The position numbers and the translations under genes are program-made. Positions 1 through 9,333 of a stretch of 64,000 nucleotides of DNA are shown piece after piece. The DNA is from an uncultured Opitutia bacterium (GTDB lineage Bacteria > Verrucomicrobiota > Verrucomicrobiia > Opitutales > CAJWYM01). How positions within the stretch are numbered: position 1 is the first letter of the stretch; each line of letters begins with the position of its first letter. The notes below the pieces were generated by a model that did no database searches, was not told the DNA's origin, and worked only from the letters and a program-made list of their open reading frames with translations. The stretch lies in NCBI GenBank assembly GCA_913049555.1, contig CAJWYM010000007.1:17306-81305 (forward strand), written 5' to 3'.

Positions 1-474
1 TTTCCCTTTGCTTTTTTCTTTAAGAAATATCGTCGTTTCAGTCCTAGTTTAATGATTAGTCAAAGCAAGGATGGAGAATTAATTGCCAGAATTGCTACGA
101 AAATCGGTTGGCGCACTGCTCGTGGATCCTCTTCTAAGGGAGGTTTAAAAGCATTGGATGAAATGAAAGCCAACCTAAATAAGTTCTCTATGGCCGGGCA
201 CATTGCAGATGGTCCCAGAGGTCCCATAGGAGTCGTGAAAAAAGGAGTCATTCATCTAGCTCATGATTGTGGGGCTCTTATTGTTCCGGTATACGCAAAG
301 GCTGAAAATTCTTGGTTTTGTAACAGTTGGGATAAATTTATGATACCCAAGCCTTTCTCGAAGATCACAGTCACCTTTGATAATTTTTTTGAGATCCCAG
401 CGGAATCAGATGCCAAAGATTTGGATCTTTATCGTTCCGCTCTTGAGCGGCAAATGAAACCCCATTTATTGTAA
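1..474 (+). CDS. Lysophospholipid acyltransferase-like protein, DUF374 family (5' partial)
   Basis: This is the C-terminal part of a DUF374 protein. The reading frame is open to the first base of the window, so the true start lies outside. The ISQSKDGELIARI stretch followed by RGSSSKGG and then DGPRGP is characteristic of this family, which is related to LpxL/PlsC acyltransferases. The DGPRGP segment probably forms part of the acyl-acceptor pocket. The usual HX4D motif would lie upstream of the window. Members are thought to acylate a lipid at the inner membrane, possibly in lipid A or phospholipid synthesis, but the substrate is not established. Family assignment is confident; substrate is not. 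Confidence 0.85.
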   Translation, partial: FPFAFFFKKYRRFSPSLMISQSKDGELIARIATKIGWRTARGSSSKGGLKALDEMKANLNKFSMAGHIADGPRGPIGVVKKGVIHLAHDCGALIVPVYAKAENSWFCNSWDKFMIPKPFSKITVTFDNFFEIPAESDAKDLDLYRSALERQMKPHLL

Positions 475-549
475 ACAGGAGTTTACAAGCTATAGGGGAT
501 CAATTATCATGATGGGTTAAAAGTGCTTTCCACCTAGAAGCTTGAAAAA

Positions 550-1992
550 ATGGCAATTGAAAAAATTATAGTCTTAGACGACGATTTAATTATCCGAAAA
601 ACTTTGGAGGATCGATTGAGGCAAAAAAGGTATTCGGTTGCTTCCTGTCAAGAAGTCAAGGATGCGAGAAAATATATGTCAAAAGATAAGTTTGATATTA
701 TATTTGCTGATATGAGATTGCCAGATGGGGAAGGTTCTGAGTTGCTTCTTGACATTGCAAACAACCCTGATGCTCCTCTCATTGTAATGATGACCGGTTA
801 TGGTTCCGTTGAATCTGCTGTTGAATGTATGGCTAATGGAGCTTTTCATTATGTTACAAAGCCATTTTCATTTGAACAAATCGAGGTTTTGTTAAAAAAA
901 GCGGAAGAGCACACCCAACAAGTTCGAGTCAATCAGTATTATTCTCAGAAAGAAGCAAACGATAGTAATCTCATTGGAGACAGTGGACCTATCAATCGTC
1001 TCAAGCAGATGGTGAATAAAGTGGCAAAGACGGAGGCAACCGTATTAATTACTGGCGAAAACGGAACAGGGAAAGAAATGGTTGCCAATGAACTTTATGG
1101 AAATAGCCTCTTAGTAGATAAGCCTTTTATTAAGTTAAATTGCGCCGCAATCCCCGAAAACTTAATTGAAAGTGAATTTTTCGGTCATGAAAAAGGAGCT
1201 TTTACAGGAGCCACTCAAAGACGAGAAGGAAGATTTGAGCTGGCCAATAATGGAACTATTTTGTTGGATGAAATTGGTGAAATATCCTCTCAAGTTCAAG
1301 TGAAGTTGCTTCGAGTTTTACAAGAAAAAGAGTTTGAGCGTGTTGGCGGAAATAAAACGCTTTCTGTCAAAGTCAGAGTTTTAGCTTCTACAAATAAGGA
1401 TTTATTTCAAGCGGTTAAAGACGGTCAGTTTAGGGAAGATTTGTATTACCGCCTCAATGTATTCCCGGTTGAAGTTCCTGCCTTAAGAGACCGAGGGGAT
1501 GACATTGTCTTGATTGGGAATTATTTTTTAGACCATTTTGCCAAAAAATATCATCTTAAGATTAAGGGTTTTTCGGATCATGCAATTCGTGTAATGCTTG
1601 ATTATAAATGGCCTGGTAATGTTCGGGAACTTCAGAATGCAGTTGAAAGGGCGGTCATTCAAACCGATGAAGGCAAAGCGATCACTGCAGAAATGCTGTA
1701 CATTCCCCACGATGGTAAGTCGAGTGTCAGTTTTTCTGAATTGACAGCTCAGAAAAGTAACCGTGAGGATTTCGATCGGATCGATGAGTCCAAACAGGAA
1801 AATTCTTTGATTGATAACAAAAATGATGATGGTTCTGTGAAGACTTTGGACCAATTTGAGAAAGAACATATTCTGAGGGTTTTAAAAGAAACCAATGGAA
1901 ATCGAACCAAAACCGCTGAATCTTTAAAGATCAACATCAGAACTCTGCGAAATAAATTGAACCAATATAAGAGCGAGGGTGAAGACATTTAA
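550..1992 (+). CDS. Sigma-54-dependent response regulator, NtrC family
   Basis: A 480-residue protein with the full NtrC layout. An N-terminal receiver domain (about residues 1-120) has an acidic LDDD cluster and probable phosphoacceptor Asp54 in IFADMRLPD. The central AAA+ sigma-54 activation domain has Walker A GENGTGKE near residue 172 and the sigma-54-contacting GAFTGA loop near 218. A C-terminal Fis-type helix-turn-helix (NRTKTAESLKINIRTLRNKL) follows. It should activate RpoN-dependent promoters when phosphorylated. No cognate kinase is adjacent, so the signal is unknown. The stop overlaps the possible GTG start of the next ORF, suggesting co-transcription. The region before the Fis domain (about 385-430) is a low-complexity linker. 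Confidence 0.93.
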   Translation: MAIEKIIVLDDDLIIRKTLEDRLRQKRYSVASCQEVKDARKYMSKDKFDIIFADMRLPDGEGSELLLDIANNPDAPLIVMMTGYGSVESAVECMANGAFHYVTKPFSFEQIEVLLKKAEEHTQQVRVNQYYSQKEANDSNLIGDSGPINRLKQMVNKVAKTEATVLITGENGTGKEMVANELYGNSLLVDKPFIKLNCAAIPENLIESEFFGHEKGAFTGATQRREGRFELANNGTILLDEIGEISSQVQVKLLRVLQEKEFERVGGNKTLSVKVRVLASTNKDLFQAVKDGQFREDLYYRLNVFPVEVPALRDRGDDIVLIGNYFLDHFAKKYHLKIKGFSDHAIRVMLDYKWPGNVRELQNAVERAVIQTDEGKAITAEMLYIPHDGKSSVSFSELTAQKSNREDFDRIDESKQENSLIDNKNDDGSVKTLDQFEKEHILRVLKETNGNRTKTAESLKINIRTLRNKLNQYKSEGEDI

Positions 1993-1996
1993 AACC

Positions 1997-2545
1997 ATGA
2001 AGAATTGTTATTATTTTACAAAAAGCTCTTTAGCTTTTTCATTATTTTCTTGTATTGCGGCACTCGTATTTTCTGGATGTGGATCCTCTAAAGACGACGA
2101 GGATGGATTGTTATTGCCTGAATTCTTTATTGAATCTCGAGGGGGAGTTCAATTAAGTCAGCCTACTTATGCTACCCTTCCAATCAGTCGGAGTCAGTTT
2201 GAAGTTTTTCCTGCGCCGGTAATTCGTCACAATCATATTACAGGGGTTGCCAAAGCCAAAGTAGATTTGGGGTATTGTTTGGCATTTCAATTGAATAGTC
2301 GGGGAGCGCTTCGTTTTCAAGGAATTTCGGCTGATAATATAGGCTCTAGGCTGATCCTTATGGTTTCCAGACAGGCTCTCGGGGTTCGGGTGATTGATGG
2401 TGTCATCTCAAATGGAAGAATTTTCATTTTTGTTGAATATCCTGATGAGGAGTTGGATGAACTGGTTGCTGAATTGACTGAGTCTATCATAAAAATTCAA
2501 GAAAAAGAAATGGGAAGCAATCAAGATCGTAAAAACGATTTATAA
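1997..2545 (+). CDS. Predicted lipoprotein of unknown function
   Basis: A 182-residue protein when started at the ATG at 1997; a GTG at 1979 would overlap the end of the preceding regulator. The N-terminus is a signal peptide ending in a lipobox (LVFSGC), so the mature protein should be lipid-anchored. The mature part begins with an acidic GSSKDDED linker and has no motif I recognise. It is probably co-transcribed with the sigma-54 regulator and the following M23 peptidase, so an envelope role is plausible. I do not recognise the family. Confidence 0.7.
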   Translation: MKNCYYFTKSSLAFSLFSCIAALVFSGCGSSKDDEDGLLLPEFFIESRGGVQLSQPTYATLPISRSQFEVFPAPVIRHNHITGVAKAKVDLGYCLAFQLNSRGALRFQGISADNIGSRLILMVSRQALGVRVIDGVISNGRIFIFVEYPDEELDELVAELTESIIKIQEKEMGSNQDRKNDL

Positions 2546-2623
2546 ATTTCTTAGCAATTTAAATGAAAGCATTTTATCAGGAAAATCTCAATTTTCTGCC
2601 TATTTAGTGGGAATCACTATCTA

Positions 2624-3658
2624 ATGAATCTTTGTTATTTTATAAAAAAAATACTTTTATTTTTATCAGTGTTTGTATTGCCTGCCCCTATTCTTTGGTC
2701 TCAAGAATTTTATTGGCCGACTCCTGATCGATCTTTTTCCAAAGGAGATTTATATCCCACCTTTATTATGCCAACTATAATTGAAAAGCCTTACTCTGGC
2801 TTATTTGGACTTGTAAGAAGTAATGGAAGGCAGTTTCATGAGGGAATAGATATTAGGGCCACTCAGTTTGATTCGAAAGGGGAGGCGTTGGATCCGATAT
2901 TTGCAACGATGGAGGGTCGTGTTGTTTATTCTAGTAAAATTGCTGGTAATAGCAGTTATGGAAGGTATTTAGTTTTAGAACATGAACGAACAAATCCAAA
3001 AGTCTATTCTCTCTATGCACATTTAAAGACCATTGATCCAAATATTAAAGTGGGGCAATGGATTGAAGGGGGCACAGTTTTGGGTAGAATGGGTCGGTCT
3101 GCCGGGGGCTATAAAATTCCAAAAAGCCGTGCTCACCTCCATTTTGAAATAGGGGTTCGTTTAACGGATTCATTCCACCTTTTTTACAATAGGATGCGGT
3201 ATAAAACAAAAAACCAGCATGGAGTCTGGAACGGAATGAATCTGATTGGAATCAATGCACTCGAGTACTTTATGATGAGGCGTAAAAAGTGGATCGGAAA
3301 TTTGGATGATTATTTTTCAACCTTGCCGACCGCGGCAGTGGTCCGATTAAAAACGGGTAAAGTCCCTGATTTTGTTAAAAGATATCCGTCTTTTGTAAAA
3401 CTGCCCTTGAAAGAAGATTCAGTGGTCGGATGGGAGATTAAGTTTACCTGGTTTGGTCTCCCTAAGAGTTGGAAATCCTTAACCGGAAAGGGAACGAGTT
3501 CCAACCGCGTTTCCTATGTTGAGTTGATTGATTTTGAAAAAAAACAGCTAGCAAAAGCATTGGGAAGAAAAGTATTACATAAAAATGGCAATAAAATTGA
3601 GCTAGGAAAGCAGATCAAGAGATCCTTGGAGATTCTATTTGAGGTTCCCATCAAGTAA
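2624..3658 (+). CDS. M23 family (LytM-type) metallopeptidase, secreted
   Basis: A 344-residue protein with an N-terminal signal peptide (hydrophobic stretch ending near WSQEF). The LytM/peptidase M23 core carries the zinc-ligand motif HEGIDI (HxxxD) around residue 72 and the HLHFEI (HxH) motif around residue 182. These are the metal and catalytic residues of lysostaphin-type endopeptidases, so an active peptidoglycan endopeptidase is likely, although some relatives are regulators. The C-terminal ~120 residues are a family-specific extension with no motif I know. It would act in the periplasm. Confidence 0.88.
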   Translation: MNLCYFIKKILLFLSVFVLPAPILWSQEFYWPTPDRSFSKGDLYPTFIMPTIIEKPYSGLFGLVRSNGRQFHEGIDIRATQFDSKGEALDPIFATMEGRVVYSSKIAGNSSYGRYLVLEHERTNPKVYSLYAHLKTIDPNIKVGQWIEGGTVLGRMGRSAGGYKIPKSRAHLHFEIGVRLTDSFHLFYNRMRYKTKNQHGVWNGMNLIGINALEYFMMRRKKWIGNLDDYFSTLPTAAVVRLKTGKVPDFVKRYPSFVKLPLKEDSVVGWEIKFTWFGLPKSWKSLTGKGTSSNRVSYVELIDFEKKQLAKALGRKVLHKNGNKIELGKQIKRSLEILFEVPIK

Positions 3659-3823
3659 GTGTTTCATTGAATCGTCCCCTTTTAACCATTTACCTCTAAA
3701 TGCCTGTAAAATAAAGTTGTAAATATCAGTTTGTTTCTTGAACTTCTTTTCATCCCCAAGAATATGTTCGGTCTTTAAAATATCCCAAAAAGTTTGGATG
3801 ATTTTTAAGCCAGAGTCGTGCAT
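3635..3823 (-). CDS. Possible small hypothetical protein (62 aa)
   Basis: A 62-residue ORF that fills the space between the M23 peptidase and the peptide-binding protein. Its 3' end overlaps the peptidase tail by 24 bases on the opposite strand. The predicted protein is soluble, charged and helix-prone, with an ordinary amino-acid mix. An in-frame stop just before the ATG fixes the start. No family is recognised and there is no clear ribosome binding site, so it may be spurious. Confidence 0.35.
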   Translation of the reverse strand: MHDSGLKIIQTFWDILKTEHILGDEKKFKKQTDIYNFILQAFRGKWLKGDDSMKHLLDGNLK

Positions 3824-3901
3824 TTAAAGATATAGAATTCCAACTTTTAATCTTAGGTTTTAATGAGTTTCGCAAGGGATTGTGGGTCTATGACAGTAGG
3901 A

Positions 3902-5671
3902 TTACTTTAATTGAACGTGTTTATAAGGATGCCAATTAAGGATATTTGCATTCCAGTTGCTTACGTTTGGATGGATTAGGTATACACTTTTGTAGAAATA
4001 AATAGGAATACAGGCGGCTTCTTCCATCAACATTTTTTCAGCATTTTGAAAGATTTTAAATCTTTCTTTGGGGTTGCTTTCTTGAGTCGCTGCTTGAATT
4101 AATTGATCGTATTCCTTCATTCCCCAACCGCTGTGATTGATCCCGCTATCGCTGGTCCACATATCTAAAAATGTATTTGGATCGTTGTAGTCACCGATCC
4201 AAGAAGCGCGTGCAATTTGGTAGTCTTTTTCTTTTCTAGCTTTTAAGTATATTTTCCAATCCTTGTTTATCAGTGAAATATCGATTCCAAGATTTTGTTT
4301 CCACATGTCTTGGATCGCCTCTGCGATTGCTTTATGGGATTCAGAAGTGTTGAAGAGCAATTCGAGGGATGGAAAGTTTTCCCCCTCAGGAAATCCTGCT
4401 TCAGCCAATAATTTTTTTGCCTCGGAAATGTCTTCTTTGATTTTAGCATGTGCTTGGTATCCTCCCGCCCCAGGAGGGGTGTAATTGAAGGCAGGCTCTT
4501 GTCCTCCTTTTGTAATGGTTTCTACGATACTTTTTCTATCAATAGCCATATTAAGTGCTTTGCGCACTCTAATATCGTCTAGAGGTTTTATAGTTGTATT
4601 GAGTAGGTAATAATAAACTCCAAGATCAGGATCTATTCGTAGAGATTCTTTGTTTTTTTCTTGATAACTCTTAATTTTATGGGGAGGAATCGTATTGGTT
4701 ACATGGATCTGTCCAGCCCGGAAAGCCCTTTCCTCCGTATTTTGATTGTCTATTGGATAGAAACGAATGCCCTCGAGATCGACTTTTTTGGCATCCCAAT
4801 AGTTTTGGTTTTTTTCCAATTCAAGTAGATCCCAAATTTTCCAGTTTTTCAGAGTAAAAGGGCCGTTGGAAACAAATTTACTTTTTCTTGTCCAGTGGGT
4901 GGCTCGATCATGAATTTTTCCATGTTTAAGAACATTTGGAGGGTACACAGGAGACCATGTAAAGTGGGTGATCAAGGAGAGAAAATAGGGAACCGCTTGA
5001 GAGAGGTTCAGTTTCAATGTGTGACTGTCAATCACTTGAACACCCACTTTATTGAAGTCCGCTATTTTACCTTTATGATAGGCTTCTGCATTTTTTAGAG
5101 GGTACAACATATACGCATATTCAGAGGCAAGCATGGGCGAGAGGATTCTTTTGAAGCTGAATGAAAAGTGATTGGCAGTGACCGATTCTCCATTGGACCA
5201 TTCAGCATTTTTTCTTAGATAAAAGGTGTATTGCTTGCCATCGTCAGAGAGGTCCCAACTTTTGGCAATCCCAGGCTCTGGTTGCAGTGTTACTGGATTT
5301 GGAATAACCAGACCTTCTAAAAGACCGATCAATATATTATGCTCTGTTAAACCCGTAACAATGTGTGGATCAATGTCCGTGGGTTCCGTGCCGTTTCCAA
5401 TTAATAAAATTTTGTCATTTAGGGCTTGATCAACGGGTCTTATCGGTTGACAACCTATTGTAAAAAAGATGAAAAACAGGGTAGAACCAAAAAGCAAATG
5501 GGACCATTGGGAATTCTTTTTTAAAGAATCAAAATAGAGAATCCTTTTATAAATTTTATTTTTAAGCTTTGGAATGCAATCTGTTGTAAGATTCAATCCA
5601 AAATAACAGAGGCGAAACAATGCGATCCAATGCCAAGATAGATTTTGTGGGTGCTTTATCAATTGTTTCAT
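3902..5671 (-). CDS. Peptide ABC transporter substrate-binding lipoprotein, OppA-like (SBP family 5)
   Basis: A 589-residue member of the bacterial extracellular solute-binding protein family 5. The family signature DIDPHIVTGLTEHNILIGLL appears soon after the lipoprotein signal, followed by PGIAKSWDLSDDGKQYTFYLR and the ADFNKVGV and NMAIDRKSIVE segments typical of OppA. A lipobox (FTIGC) lies about 75 residues in, so the annotated start leaves an unusual N-terminal extension of about 60 residues. The real start may be further in, but I see no convincing ATG. It should capture oligopeptides in the periplasm. The partner permease and ATPase genes are not in the window. Confidence 0.9.
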   Translation of the reverse strand: MKQLIKHPQNLSWHWIALFRLCYFGLNLTTDCIPKLKNKIYKRILYFDSLKKNSQWSHLLFGSTLFFIFFTIGCQPIRPVDQALNDKILLIGNGTEPTDIDPHIVTGLTEHNILIGLLEGLVIPNPVTLQPEPGIAKSWDLSDDGKQYTFYLRKNAEWSNGESVTANHFSFSFKRILSPMLASEYAYMLYPLKNAEAYHKGKIADFNKVGVQVIDSHTLKLNLSQAVPYFLSLITHFTWSPVYPPNVLKHGKIHDRATHWTRKSKFVSNGPFTLKNWKIWDLLELEKNQNYWDAKKVDLEGIRFYPIDNQNTEERAFRAGQIHVTNTIPPHKIKSYQEKNKESLRIDPDLGVYYYLLNTTIKPLDDIRVRKALNMAIDRKSIVETITKGGQEPAFNYTPPGAGGYQAHAKIKEDISEAKKLLAEAGFPEGENFPSLELLFNTSESHKAIAEAIQDMWKQNLGIDISLINKDWKIYLKARKEKDYQIARASWIGDYNDPNTFLDMWTSDSGINHSGWGMKEYDQLIQAATQESNPKERFKIFQNAEKMLMEEAACIPIYFYKSVYLIHPNVSNWNANILNWHPYKHVQLK

Positions 5672-5724
5672 AGTCAGCTGGTTAAAAAAGTCTATTTAGG
5701 GACTAAGCGGATTTAAACAACACA

Positions 5725-6234
5725 TCAAGCATCCTTGATTTTTTTTAAAACGATTTCTTTGAATTTCAATTTTAAATTGTACCCGTATTTACAAAGTTCT
5801 GTGATGTATTTTTCCTTAGGAAAAGTTTCTTGGCCTTGGAGAGTATTTGTTAGAAATGTTCGTCGTTTTGTATAGACCCGTTTGAAATTGGATCCTTTTT
5901 CTTTAGACCAAGTAAATGCATGCTCATTGAATTCCCCTTCCCTCATTGTAAATTGAAAACCAATTGGCTCGTTTTTAAGATCAAACCAGAATATGATATC
6001 AATGTATCCATTGCCAACAAGTTTTCTTTTAGGTTGGTTTTTGTCCTGTCGAACCATGGTTTCTTTAAAGGATTCAGGATTCCCTGAATCCGAATCTACT
6101 AATCTTATGGATTCTAGGCTTTCACATTTAGGACATATGATTGTTCGCCAATGACCGCCTTTTAAGATTTTTTCGGGAAAGGGAGCGTGGGTCTCTGATT
6201 TACTTCCACAATAAACACATAAATTTTTTTTCAT
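5725..6234 (-). CDS. Hypothetical zinc-ribbon protein
   Basis: A 169-residue protein with an N-terminal CVYCGSK and a later CPKC, together a likely four-cysteine zinc ribbon (residues about 6-39). The rest is rich in Lys and aromatic residues, with a YIDIIFWFDLKNEPIGFQF strand-like stretch. No catalytic motif is visible. It is divergent to the SDR gene, separated by 57 bases, and may be independent of the peptide-binding gene downstream. I do not recognise a family beyond the metal-binding motif. Confidence 0.65.
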   Translation of the reverse strand: MKKNLCVYCGSKSETHAPFPEKILKGGHWRTIICPKCESLESIRLVDSDSGNPESFKETMVRQDKNQPKRKLVGNGYIDIIFWFDLKNEPIGFQFTMREGEFNEHAFTWSKEKGSNFKRVYTKRRTFLTNTLQGQETFPKEKYITELCKYGYNLKLKFKEIVLKKIKDA

Positions 6235-6291
6235 CTATTATTAATTAATATTACATAATTATTGCTGGAGGCACTTTGAAAGTCTAGTTTA

Positions 6292-7005
6292 ATGGGGATG
6301 AATGTCTTAATTACGGGAATTAGTTCTGGCTTGGGAATGGGCTTGGCAACCACTGCTTTAAAAGAGAATGCTAAAATATTTGCTATGAATCGTTCCCTCC
6401 CAAATTGGCATAAAGGGAAGGGGCAACTTCGTTTTGAATCTGTCGATTTGTCAAAATTTGAGCAAATTCCGACTTCATTGGATCTTTTATTGGAAGAAAC
6501 TCAGAAATTAGATTTGGTCGTTCTAAATTCAGGAATTATCTGTGAGATTAATGACATGAAAGACACTTCTCTTAATGAAATTGATCGATTGATGAATGTG
6601 AATGTATGGGCAAATAAAGTGATATTGGATACTCTTTTTTTGAAGAAAATGGAAATAAAGCAAGTAGTCGCCATTTCTTCCGGTGCCTCTATCAATGGAA
6701 ATCGAGGTTGGAACGCCTATTCTCTTTCAAAATCAACTCTCAATATGTTAATCAAACTGTATGCTGAGGAAAATAAATCGACTCACTTTACTTCCTTAGC
6801 TCCTGGTTTGATTGACTCTCCAATGCAAGAGTATCTGTGCAGTGTTCCTAATGACAAGCGTTTCAGTCCTCTTCAGATCTTAAAAAAAGCTCGAAATACG
6901 GATCAAATGCCCAAACCATTAGATGCTGGAGAGTTCGTTTGGTATAAAATAAAAGAATTGTTTCAGTTTCCCAGTGGTTCTTACATAGATGTAAGAGATC
7001 TCTGA
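6292..7005 (+). CDS. Short-chain dehydrogenase/reductase (SDR)
   Basis: A 237-residue classical SDR. The cofactor-binding TGISSGLG motif (TGxxxGxG) is at residues 8-15. The catalytic Ser of SSGASINGNRGW and the YSLSK (YxxxK) motif are in order around residues 125-148, and LNSG stands in for the structural NNAG motif. It should be an NAD(P)-dependent oxidoreductase. Substrate cannot be predicted and the neighbours do not help. Two ATGs are present (6292 and 6298); the second may be the real start. Confidence 0.9.
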   Translation: MGMNVLITGISSGLGMGLATTALKENAKIFAMNRSLPNWHKGKGQLRFESVDLSKFEQIPTSLDLLLEETQKLDLVVLNSGIICEINDMKDTSLNEIDRLMNVNVWANKVILDTLFLKKMEIKQVVAISSGASINGNRGWNAYSLSKSTLNMLIKLYAEENKSTHFTSLAPGLIDSPMQEYLCSVPNDKRFSPLQILKKARNTDQMPKPLDAGEFVWYKIKELFQFPSGSYIDVRDL

Positions 7006-7345
7006 GTTTAACCCGAATTCTTGATTGGAATTTCGATTTTAAGCTTCACAGGTTCGAGTGCAATGATTCGTGAGAAACTTCTCGGAACCAAAAGTTCCTA
7101 TTTTAGGATTTAATGACTTATTTCGCTATAAAATCTTTTGCTTGAATCCATTTTTATTGCTTCATCCGTGTTTAATTGGACTGGTTTATTTGCTTGGCAA
7201 TTCGAATCTTTGTTTGGTATTTGGTATCTTCTTATTGTTAACTAAGGGCGAGGTCTCCTTCTTCATTTAGATAATTACAAGGATTGTAACAAACAGGCCT
7301 AAAGTTATTGATTGATACAATCGGTCTTTGGGTGCAAGGTTAGGT
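7006..7345. other. Intergenic region, no confident feature
   Basis: These 340 bases lie between the SDR and the TetR-like gene. They contain a 66-codon GTG-initiated frame (7070-7270) coding for a hydrophobic peptide, which I regard as unlikely to be real. No terminator, tRNA or clear promoter is visible. A GGTTCGA-like stretch near 7050 is not part of a tRNA fold. Confidence 0.5.
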
Positions 7346-8014
7346 ATGGCTGAGAAAGGAAAAGATATTTTCGATAAAGAAACTCTGTTTAATTGTTATT
7401 GGGATTATTATTTAGAAGAGGGTAAGAGACCAGCAAGCGTTTACAAATTTTGTAAAAACCTTTCCATAGAGGAGGTTGAATTTTATCAGCATTTCAGTTC
7501 TTTTGATGTCGTAGAATCTTTCTTTTGGGAAAAGTCTGTAACTGAAACCTTGGAAGCATTGGCTTCTGATGAAGAGTATCGGAATTTTTCAACCCGCCAA
7601 AAAGTTTTGGCCTACTGTTATACATTTTTTACAATCTCATTGAATCATAGATCTAAATTTTTATTAGCATTTCCTCGATTCCCAAAAAATGAGCTGTCTC
7701 ATTTATTTCGATATCCCAAATCTTTAAAAAAGTTTTCCAGTGTTTTCACAAATTGGGTTGAGGAAAGAATTCGTGAAGGTGTTCAGAATGAAGAAATAGT
7801 TGATAGAATGGGCATCCACAAGTTTTATCCAAATTTACTGTGCCTTGTTCATTGGTATTTGATTGATTACAATCTAAACGATAGCTCTTCAAAATTTGAG
7901 GACACAGATATCTTGATAGAAAAAGTGGTGAACACATTCTTTGACACAGTTCAATCTCAAGTTTTTGAAAGCGTATTCGATTTGTTTCGATTTTTGATTA
8001 AAAGTCGGACATGA
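7346..8014 (+). CDS. TetR-like regulator paired with an AarF/UbiB-type kinase
   Basis: A 222-residue protein when started at the ATG at 7346, which has an AAGG-like sequence upstream; a TTG at 7328 would add six residues. The N-terminal ~55 residues resemble the helix-turn-helix of TetR-family proteins, with LEEGKRPASVYKFCKNLSI followed by an FYQHFSSFD segment. The all-helical remainder matches a C-terminal domain often encoded beside AarF-type kinases, from memory mainly in Bacteroidota. The stop overlaps the kinase start (ATGA), so the two are translationally coupled. DNA binding is not proven; the DNA-contact helix is divergent and it may act as a partner protein. Confidence 0.65.
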   Translation: MAEKGKDIFDKETLFNCYWDYYLEEGKRPASVYKFCKNLSIEEVEFYQHFSSFDVVESFFWEKSVTETLEALASDEEYRNFSTRQKVLAYCYTFFTISLNHRSKFLLAFPRFPKNELSHLFRYPKSLKKFSSVFTNWVEERIREGVQNEEIVDRMGIHKFYPNLLCLVHWYLIDYNLNDSSSKFEDTDILIEKVVNTFFDTVQSQVFESVFDLFRFLIKSRT

Positions 8015-9333
8015 AAGAGCAAGTTTCCATCCCAAAACATAAAATCACAAGAGCTGTAAATTTAGCACAATCTGGGGCAAAAATTGGGATCAATATTGCA
8101 AAGTATAAAGTAAAAAAAGCACTCACAGGAGTTTCTGATAGAAATACATTGGACAAATTGAATGCCGAGGAAACTTTTAAAACCTTCAGTAAATTAAAAG
8201 GAGGTCCTTTGAAAATTGCTCAGATGCTATCAATCGACCAGAATATTATGCCCAGTGCTTATGTTCAGGAGTTTCAAAAAAGTTATTATTCTGCTCCTGC
8301 ATTGAGTTATCCTTTGGTTGTTCAAACTTTTCGACGAGAGTTTGGAAAGACCCCGACTCAAATTTTTGATCACTTTTCTTCTAAGGCTTGTGCAGCTGCT
8401 TCAATAGGACAAGTTCACAAGGCTCGTATCGGTAAGAAAGAGTATGCAGTTAAAATACAATATCCTGGAGTATCTAGTAGTCTAAAGTCTGATCTTAATT
8501 TGTTGAAGCCTTTTGCTACCTCATTACTTGGATTGAAGGAGGATCTTCTATCTCCATACATCAATGAAGTGGAAGAGCGACTTTTAGAGGAATGTAATTA
8601 TGAGTTGGAACTAGAGCGTTCAATTCGGTTAGCAAATGAGTCTCGAAACCTCAAAGATACTTACTTTCCAAATTACTATCCTGATTTATCCAGCGATAAA
8701 ATTATTGTAATGGATTGGGTGGAGGGATTGACTTTAGATAAATTTATAAAACAAAACCCTGATCAGGCGATCCGTAATAAGATCGGTCAAGCACTTTGGG
8801 ATTTTTATCACTTTCAAATTCATACCCTAAAACAATTCCACGCAGATCCTCATCCTGGGAACTTTATAATTTATGAGGATCAACTATGGGTCATCGACTT
8901 TGGCTGTGTTAAATCTGTAGGAGATGATTTTTATAAAAAATATTTTTCTTTGTTAGACTTAGTAAGAGTTCAAAATTCCTTAGATTTTGAAAGTATTTTA
9001 ACAGATTTAGAGTTACTAAAGGTGGATGATGAAGAACATACAAAAAATAAACTAATCCATTTTTATCGCCAATCTGTCGAATTGTTGTCCAAACCTTATC
9101 AGTCGGAAGAATTTGATTTTGGGGATAAGGATTATGCAAAGTCCATTTACGCTTTTAGTGAAAAAGCACTAAAAGACAAAGATTTAGACAAGGTTACTAC
9201 CACAAGAGGAGATGCAGATGCGATTTATGTAAATAGAGCTTTCTATGGTGTCTATAATTTATCTGCTTTGATTGGAGCAAAAGTTAAAGTTAGATTGCCC
9301 GACTTCATTCATCCTGATTTAAAACCGTATTGA
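8011..9333 (+). CDS. AarF/ABC1/UbiB family atypical kinase
   Basis: A 440-residue ABC1-family protein. Diagnostic motifs occur in order: the KxGQ-like KLKGGPLKIAQMLS segment near residue 65, AAASIGQVHKA (replaces the glycine-rich loop) near 130, the ATP-site lysine in YAVKIQYPG near 148, HADPHPGNF (catalytic loop) near 277, and VIDFGCVK (DFG) near 295. The KxGQ element here reads KGGPLKIAQ, a common variant. Members support ubiquinone or other isoprenoid lipid pathways, often through ATPase rather than protein-kinase activity. No ubi/menaquinone genes are nearby. It overlaps the TetR-like gene by four bases. Confidence 0.92.
   Translation: MKEQVSIPKHKITRAVNLAQSGAKIGINIAKYKVKKALTGVSDRNTLDKLNAEETFKTFSKLKGGPLKIAQMLSIDQNIMPSAYVQEFQKSYYSAPALSYPLVVQTFRREFGKTPTQIFDHFSSKACAAASIGQVHKARIGKKEYAVKIQYPGVSSSLKSDLNLLKPFATSLLGLKEDLLSPYINEVEERLLEECNYELELERSIRLANESRNLKDTYFPNYYPDLSSDKIIVMDWVEGLTLDKFIKQNPDQAIRNKIGQALWDFYHFQIHTLKQFHADPHPGNFIIYEDQLWVIDFGCVKSVGDDFYKKYFSLLDLVRVQNSLDFESILTDLELLKVDDEEHTKNKLIHFYRQSVELLSKPYQSEEFDFGDKDYAKSIYAFSEKALKDKDLDKVTTTRGDADAIYVNRAFYGVYNLSALIGAKVKVRLPDFIHPDLKPY

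Noticed and set aside
7070..7270. GTG-initiated 66-codon hydrophobic frame
   Set aside because: No ribosome binding site, unusual composition and no recognisable family; it fills an intergenic space by chance.
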